43,893 nucleotides of DNA, taken from assembly GCA_026387355.1 (NCBI GenBank), contig JAPLLW010000009.1, positions 401 through 44,293 on the forward strand, written 5' to 3'. This document shows, piece after piece, positions 41,205 to 43,893 of this stretch. The translations under genes and the position numbers were made by a program. The notes below the pieces were generated by a model. The model made no database searches, had not been told where the DNA came from, and saw nothing but the letters and a program-made list of their open reading frames with translations. Source of the DNA: Candidatus Omnitrophota bacterium (lineage in GTDB: Bacteria; Omnitrophota; Gorgyraeia; Gygaellales; Profunditerraquicolaceae). Each line of letters starts with the position of its first letter. Positions within the stretch are counted from its first letter, which is position 1.

Positions 41205-41566
41205 GATTATGTATTCCAACAGAAACAAATGAAGGCAAGAACGCAAAGGTTTTTGGTCATTTTGGTAGCGCGCCGTATTTTACCATTGTTGATACGGAAA
41301 AAGATTTCGTAGAGATTATTGATAATGCCAATCAACATCATGCGCATGGTATGTGCCAGCCAATGAACGCGTTAATGGGAAAGAAGATTGATGCTGTGGT
41401 GACCGGTGGAATGGGCGCTCGAGCGGTTCAAGGGCTTAACCAGAGCGGGATCAAGGCTTATCGGGCTATCCCTGGAACAGTTGCAGATATTGCTAGCCAG
41501 TTCATCAAGGGCGGACTTGAAGAGATAACTGTTCAGAATGCCTGCGCGCAACACGGTTGCCACTAA
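41201..41566 (+). CDS. NifX/NifB-type iron-molybdenum cluster-binding protein
   Basis: A 121-residue protein of the dinitrogenase iron-molybdenum cofactor family. The opening MRLCIPTE, the segment VFGHFGSAPYFTIVD and KIDAVVTGGMGARAVQGLNQSGIKAY are family hallmarks. It adds a His-rich loop (HHAHGMC) and a Cys/His-rich end (NACAQHGCH), suggesting metal or cluster binding. No nitrogenase genes are visible, and such stand-alone members are widespread in anaerobes with unknown targets. It overlaps the methyltransferase gene by 4 nt and is 12 nt before the ferredoxin gene. Confidence 0.88.
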   Translation: MRLCIPTETNEGKNAKVFGHFGSAPYFTIVDTEKDFVEIIDNANQHHAHGMCQPMNALMGKKIDAVVTGGMGARAVQGLNQSGIKAYRAIPGTVADIASQFIKGGLEEITVQNACAQHGCH

Positions 41567-41578
41567 ATAAATTTCTTT

Positions 41579-41767
41579 ATGAATAAGATTGTGATTATTG
41601 ACGAATCTCTATGTATTGGTTGTGCCAAATGCGTAGAATTATGCCCAAAGAAGATACTATATATTGATAAAATTAATCAAAAATGTAAAGTGACTGATGA
41701 AGCAAAGTGCGATAAGCTAAGAGGGTGCGAACGGATATGTCCAGTTAAGGCTATAAAGATTATCTAA
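41579..41767 (+). CDS. Small ferredoxin-like 4Fe-4S protein
   Basis: A 62-residue protein with a classical cluster motif C-x2-C-x2-C-x3-C-P at Cys12, 15, 18 and 22. The second half also has four cysteines (36, 44, 50 and 54, the last followed by Pro), but with a non-standard spacing, so the second site may be altered or bind with a different geometry. It should carry electrons or hold a cluster for the adjacent NifX-like or DsrE-like proteins. Confidence 0.85.
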   Translation: MNKIVIIDESLCIGCAKCVELCPKKILYIDKINQKCKVTDEAKCDKLRGCERICPVKAIKII

Positions 41768-41784
41768 TCAGGATGGAGGGTAGG

Positions 41785-42105
41785 ATGAAAATAGGGGTGA
41801 TTATTTCAAGCAATGATGCAGAGACCTCTTGGAATGCGCTTCGATACGCAATCTTTTGTCTTGGACAGAAAGATGAAGTTAAGGTATTTTTGACTGGAAA
41901 GGGTGTTGAATATCAGAAAATAAGCACCGATAAATTCAACACCATAGGGCAGGCAGAAAAGTTACTTAAATCTGGCGGAAAAATACTTGCCTGTGGGACT
42001 TGCATTAAATCTCGGAATCAGGAAGGTACTGAAATGTGTCCTATCTCTACTATGAAGGACATGTACGAGATTATAAAGGAAAGCGATAAAATAGTAACAT
42101 TTTGA
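41785..42105 (+). CDS. DsrE-family sulfur-relay-like protein
   Basis: A 106-residue protein beginning MKIGVIISSNDAETSWNALRYAIFCL, with VKVFLTGKGVE and the cysteine segment KILACGTCIKSR, the pattern of DsrE/DsrF/TusD proteins that handle sulfur. CGTC offers two candidate active cysteines, and a third is in EMCPIS. I start at 41785 because GGAGGG lies just upstream; the ATG at 41773 is inside that site region. It is the last gene of the DUF134 operon, 17 nt after the ferredoxin gene. Confidence 0.85.
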   Translation: MKIGVIISSNDAETSWNALRYAIFCLGQKDEVKVFLTGKGVEYQKISTDKFNTIGQAEKLLKSGGKILACGTCIKSRNQEGTEMCPISTMKDMYEIIKESDKIVTF

Positions 42106-42110
42106 TTAAT

Positions 42111-42132
42111 GTCCGCCCATAAGGGGGTGGAC
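42111..42132. other. 8 bp hairpin after the DsrE gene
   Basis: GTCCGCCC (42111-42118) pairs with GGGTGGAC (42125-42132), including one G-T pair. No T-run follows, so it may be a processing or decay block rather than a terminator. The remaining DNA to 42253 shows nothing I can name. Confidence 0.4.
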
Positions 42133-42253
42133 AGGCCTTATCTATCTCTAATAAAAGCGGACAAAACGAACAAATCTTCGTTCCAACTCTTATCTCAGAA
42201 TCTCGTAAATTTCTTGCAATCAGCTAAGATCATACCTATAATAAGGGTTGCAT

Positions 42254-42296
42254 GGTAAGAGATACTGTTATTAGTAACACCCCTTAGGGGAGTAAA
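42254..42296 (+). repeat. 43 bp repeat copy 1, upstream of the TPR gene
   Basis: Matches 42974-43016 at 40 of 43 positions, with the last 30 bases identical. The core contains two small palindromes, GTTATTAGTAAC and CCCCTTAGGGG. Confidence 0.8.
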
Positions 42297-42339
42297 TTAC
42301 TTTAACTTTCTGTAATAATTTATATTGAAAAGTTTCTTG

Positions 42340-42367
42340 TTGCTTAAGAAAATGTAAGTGTTATACT
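42340..42367 (+). promoter_or_regulatory. Candidate promoter of the TPR gene
   Basis: TTGCTT at 42340-42345 and TATACT at 42362-42367 are separated by 16 nt, leaving a short leader with a strong AAAAGGAGG before the ATG at 42387. Confidence 0.45.
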
Positions 42368-42386
42368 TATTTTAAAAGGAGGTTTT

Positions 42387-42890
42387 ATGATAACTAAAAG
42401 AACGATGTTATTGGGGGTGCTATTATTAGCCATGATTGTCATTACATGTTCTGCTATGGCTCAGGAAAAGAGTTATAACGAAATGCAGATTGAACTAACT
42501 ACAAAAGCGATTAGTAATAATCCTAATGATGTCTCTGCTTATTATCAACGAGCAGGAATCTATCATGAACAAGGAGAACTCGATTTGGCTTTAATAGATT
42601 ACAATAAAGTAATTGAACTGAAACCTGATTTTTCCACTCTTGTCTATTGTGGCCGTGGTGATGTCTATACTTTGAAAGGCGATTTTGACAAGGCCATTGC
42701 TGATTATAGCAAAGCCATAGAAATGCAGCCAGATTTTGATTATTCCTATTACTTGAGGGCTATAGCCTATGCAAACAAAAAAGAATATAACAAAAGCTGG
42801 GCAGATGTGCATAAGGCAGAAGGATTAGGATACCCGGTAAAACCCGAATTCCTCGCTGAACTTAAAAAAGCATCAGGTAGAGATAAATAG
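42387..42890 (+). CDS. Exported tetratricopeptide repeat protein
   Basis: Signal peptide at residues 1-25 (ending AMA/Q), then three to four TPR units: SAYYQRAGIYHEQGELDLALIDYNKVIELKP, then GRGDVYTLKGDFDKAIADYSKAIEMQP, then SYYLRAIAYANKKEYNKSWADVHKAEGLG. The C-terminus LKKASGRDK closely matches that of the secreted protein at 12203-12799 (LKKASNRKD), as does the preceding TPR helix, so the two share a module. The ribosome binding site is strong. The gene lies alone between two 43 bp repeats that are exactly 720 bp apart. It probably scaffolds protein contacts outside the cytoplasm; its partners are unknown. Confidence 0.85.
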   Translation: MITKRTMLLGVLLLAMIVITCSAMAQEKSYNEMQIELTTKAISNNPNDVSAYYQRAGIYHEQGELDLALIDYNKVIELKPDFSTLVYCGRGDVYTLKGDFDKAIADYSKAIEMQPDFDYSYYLRAIAYANKKEYNKSWADVHKAEGLGYPVKPEFLAELKKASGRDK

Positions 42891-42973
42891 GTTAATTTTC
42901 GTTATAACTTTATCTCTGTTTGGATGAATATGCTTAATAACTGCTACATTTTAGCTGCAATAATATGTATCTA

Positions 42974-43016
42974 GGTTAGAGATATAGTTATTAGTAACAC
43001 CCCTTAGGGGAGTAAA
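42974..43016 (+). repeat. 43 bp repeat copy 2, downstream of the TPR gene
   Basis: Second copy of the repeat at 42254-42296, in the same orientation. It runs directly into the terminator-like hairpin at 43014-43058. Confidence 0.8.
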
Positions 43017-43058
43017 ATTTGGCGCTTAGGAATAGGCGCCTTTTTATTGCCAAATTTT
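43014..43058 (+). terminator. Nested hairpin terminator
   Basis: The inner stem GGCGC (43021-43025)/GCGCC (43036-43040) is followed by TTTTT. The outer arms AAAATTTGGC (43014-43023) and GCCAAATTTT (43049-43058) are a perfect 10 bp inverted repeat, so two alternative folds are possible. Confidence 0.65.
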
Positions 43059-43128
43059 ACTGTATGCGAGAGGACGAGAACCTTGGTTCGAGCGACCGAG
43101 CCTGGTTATTTTATGTGTGCGAGGGAGT

Positions 43129-43145
43129 GCCGGACGCAGTCCGGC
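43129..43145. repeat. 7 bp palindromic hairpin next to the duplicated tRNA end
   Basis: GCCGGAC/GTCCGGC with a GCA loop, GC-rich in an AT-rich setting. Another 6 bp hairpin (GGTTCG...CGAGCC, about 43085-43102) lies upstream. The whole stretch 43062-43162 is structured and does not look coding. Confidence 0.6.
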
Positions 43146-43146
43146 G

Positions 43147-43162
43147 CCTCGAGGGGGAGTTA
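43147..43162 (+). repeat. Attachment-site-like repeat, distal copy of the tRNA-Asn 3' end
   Basis: CCTCGAGGGGGAGTTA is identical to 40204-40219. There is no complete tRNA here; only this 3' fragment and an isolated GGTTCGAG about 50 nt upstream resemble tRNA-Asn. Confidence 0.6.
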
Positions 43163-43175
43163 ATTATTTTCTTAG

Positions 43176-43206
43176 GGCTGAACCTAAAAGGTTTCAGCCT
43201 TTTTTG
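43176..43206 (+). terminator. Terminator before the response regulator gene
   Basis: GGCTGAACC (43176-43184) pairs with GGTTTCAGCC (43190-43199) with a one-base bulge, followed by six T. Confidence 0.75.
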
Positions 43207-43261
43207 TTTGCTTAAAATATCTAAATTTGTGGTAAAATATAAACAGAAAAGGAAAGATTAA

Positions 43262-43893
43262 ATGAAAGAAACCATACTAATTATAGAAGACGAAAAAGAT
43301 ATAGTTAAGATGTTGGACTATAATCTTAAAAAAGAAGGCTTCAAGACTTTAATTGCTCATGATGGAGAAGATGCTATTGATGCGGCAATTACCAAACTCC
43401 CTGATCTTATTCTTCTAGATTTAATGTTACCTGGTTTAGACGGTCTGGAAGTTTGTAAATCGCTTAAGGCTGAAAGAAAAACAGCTTCTATTCCTGTAAT
43501 TATGCTCACAGCCAAAGCTCAGGAATCAGATAAAGTTGTAGGCCTTGAGCTGGGAGCTGATGATTACGTAACCAAACCTTTTAGTCCGAGAGAGCTTATC
43601 GCTAGGATAAAAGCAGTGCTTCGTCGTGGTAAAGAGAAAGACAAGCTCCCTGATGTCTTAAAGATAGGCGACTTAACTTTAGATTTATCCAAAATAGCAG
43701 TGACAGTTAAAGATAAGCCGGTTGAACTTACTGCAAAAGAATTCGAGCTTTTAAAGACTTTAATAAAAGCAAAAGGCAGGATGCTTTCCCGTGATTACCT
43801 TTTAGATAATATCTGGGGTTTTGATCATGCTATAGAGATCCAAACCCGCACCATAGATGTGCATATTAGGACTCTACGCAAGAAATTAAAGAC
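43262..43893 (+). CDS. OmpR/PhoB-family response regulator, 3' end cut by the window
   Basis: The visible 210 residues hold a receiver domain (IIEDEKD with acidic pair Glu9/Asp10, phosphoacceptor Asp53 in LLDLMLPGLDG, and the conserved Lys in VTKPFSPREL) and most of a winged-helix DNA-binding domain (VELTAKEFELLKTL, then TRTIDVHIRTLRKKLK). This is the layout of PhoB/PhoP-type transcription regulators. The frame is open to the last base, so only the final ~15-20 residues are missing; a histidine kinase gene would be expected next. AAAGGAAAG precedes the ATG and a terminator separates it from upstream genes. Confidence 0.93.
   Translation, partial: MKETILIIEDEKDIVKMLDYNLKKEGFKTLIAHDGEDAIDAAITKLPDLILLDLMLPGLDGLEVCKSLKAERKTASIPVIMLTAKAQESDKVVGLELGADDYVTKPFSPRELIARIKAVLRRGKEKDKLPDVLKIGDLTLDLSKIAVTVKDKPVELTAKEFELLKTLIKAKGRMLSRDYLLDNIWGFDHAIEIQTRTIDVHIRTLRKKLK

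Noticed and set aside
42254-43016. Integron attC-like sites at the 43 bp repeats
   Set aside because: The palindromes do not match the attC core consensus and no integron integrase is present.
43019-43261. 80-residue open frame between the TPR gene and the response regulator gene
   Set aside because: It spans a terminator, GC-rich hairpins and the duplicated tRNA end, has no convincing start, and encodes no recognisable protein.
1-43893. CRISPR array or defence system
   Set aside because: No spaced short repeats and no cas-like genes. The 30 bp tandem repeats at 31608-31967 are coding and contiguous, without spacers.

Overview
This is a 43.9 kb AT-rich bacterial window in which every gene I can support lies on the + strand. 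The best guess for the source is an uncultivated Omnitrophota (OP3)-like bacterium. That rests on two family resemblances I recognise but could not test by search: a giant protein with a short signal peptide followed by a characteristic N-terminal region (18626-28300), and a secreted protein carrying the TITTYYPSPYGSY-type N-terminal motif (12203-12799). The housekeeping genes (dnaX, recR, tadA, ABC-F) are ordinary bacterial versions. None of the three tRNA genes encodes its CCA end.

Layout. (a) 1-9848 is a compact, overlapping run of glycan and lipid enzymes: a patatin-like lipase (cut by the window edge), a DUF3185 membrane protein, a GtrA/glucoamylase-like fusion, an acyl-ligase tail/ACP/PlsC fusion, a GT4 glycosyltransferase/hydrolase fusion, a GH13 branching-type enzyme and a PqiA-like membrane protein. 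(b) 9871-18430 is accessory: a PNPOx-like flavoprotein, an APC permease bracketed by 20 bp repeats, secreted and lipoproteins, a radical SAM / DUF483-like / TPR operon, two small membrane proteins and an exported choloylglycine-hydrolase-type Ntn hydrolase. (c) 18626-28300 is one 9.7 kb gene. Its product of about 3220 residues has a signal peptide, a malonyltransferase-type acyltransferase domain, a second acyltransferase-like segment without the nucleophile, a divergent aminoglycoside-phosphotransferase-like segment and two tandem helical repeats of about 457 residues. (d) 28516-33393 holds a periplasmic binding protein with a HAMP-PAS-GGDEF cyclase, then an RRM protein with a perfect decapeptide repeat tail and an ArsB/NhaD-type transporter. 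(e) 33494-39995 is core: a CpaF-type ATPase, tRNA-Arg(ACG), tadA, tRNA-Ser(GCT), a GIY-YIG gene inside 14 bp inverted repeats, then dnaX-recR-ABC-F. (f) 40144-43162 starts at tRNA-Asn(GTT) and ends at a second copy of that tRNA's 3' end. Between them lie a DUF134 / methyltransferase / NifX-like / ferredoxin / DsrE operon and a TPR gene bracketed by 43 bp repeats. (g) A PhoB-type response regulator runs off the right edge.

Functionally, region (a) looks like a pathway for building or remodelling an alpha-glucan or glycolipid, with membrane flipping, acyl transfer and branching encoded side by side. Region (f) looks like a small redox and metal-cluster operon delivered next to a tRNA. The most unusual items are the giant protein, the inverted-repeat GIY-YIG unit abutting tRNA-Ser, the duplicated tRNA-Asn end, the placement of tRNA-Arg(ACG) directly before the gene for the enzyme that edits its anticodon, and the radical SAM/DUF483-like operon. 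No rRNA, CRISPR array, transposase or integrase gene was seen.
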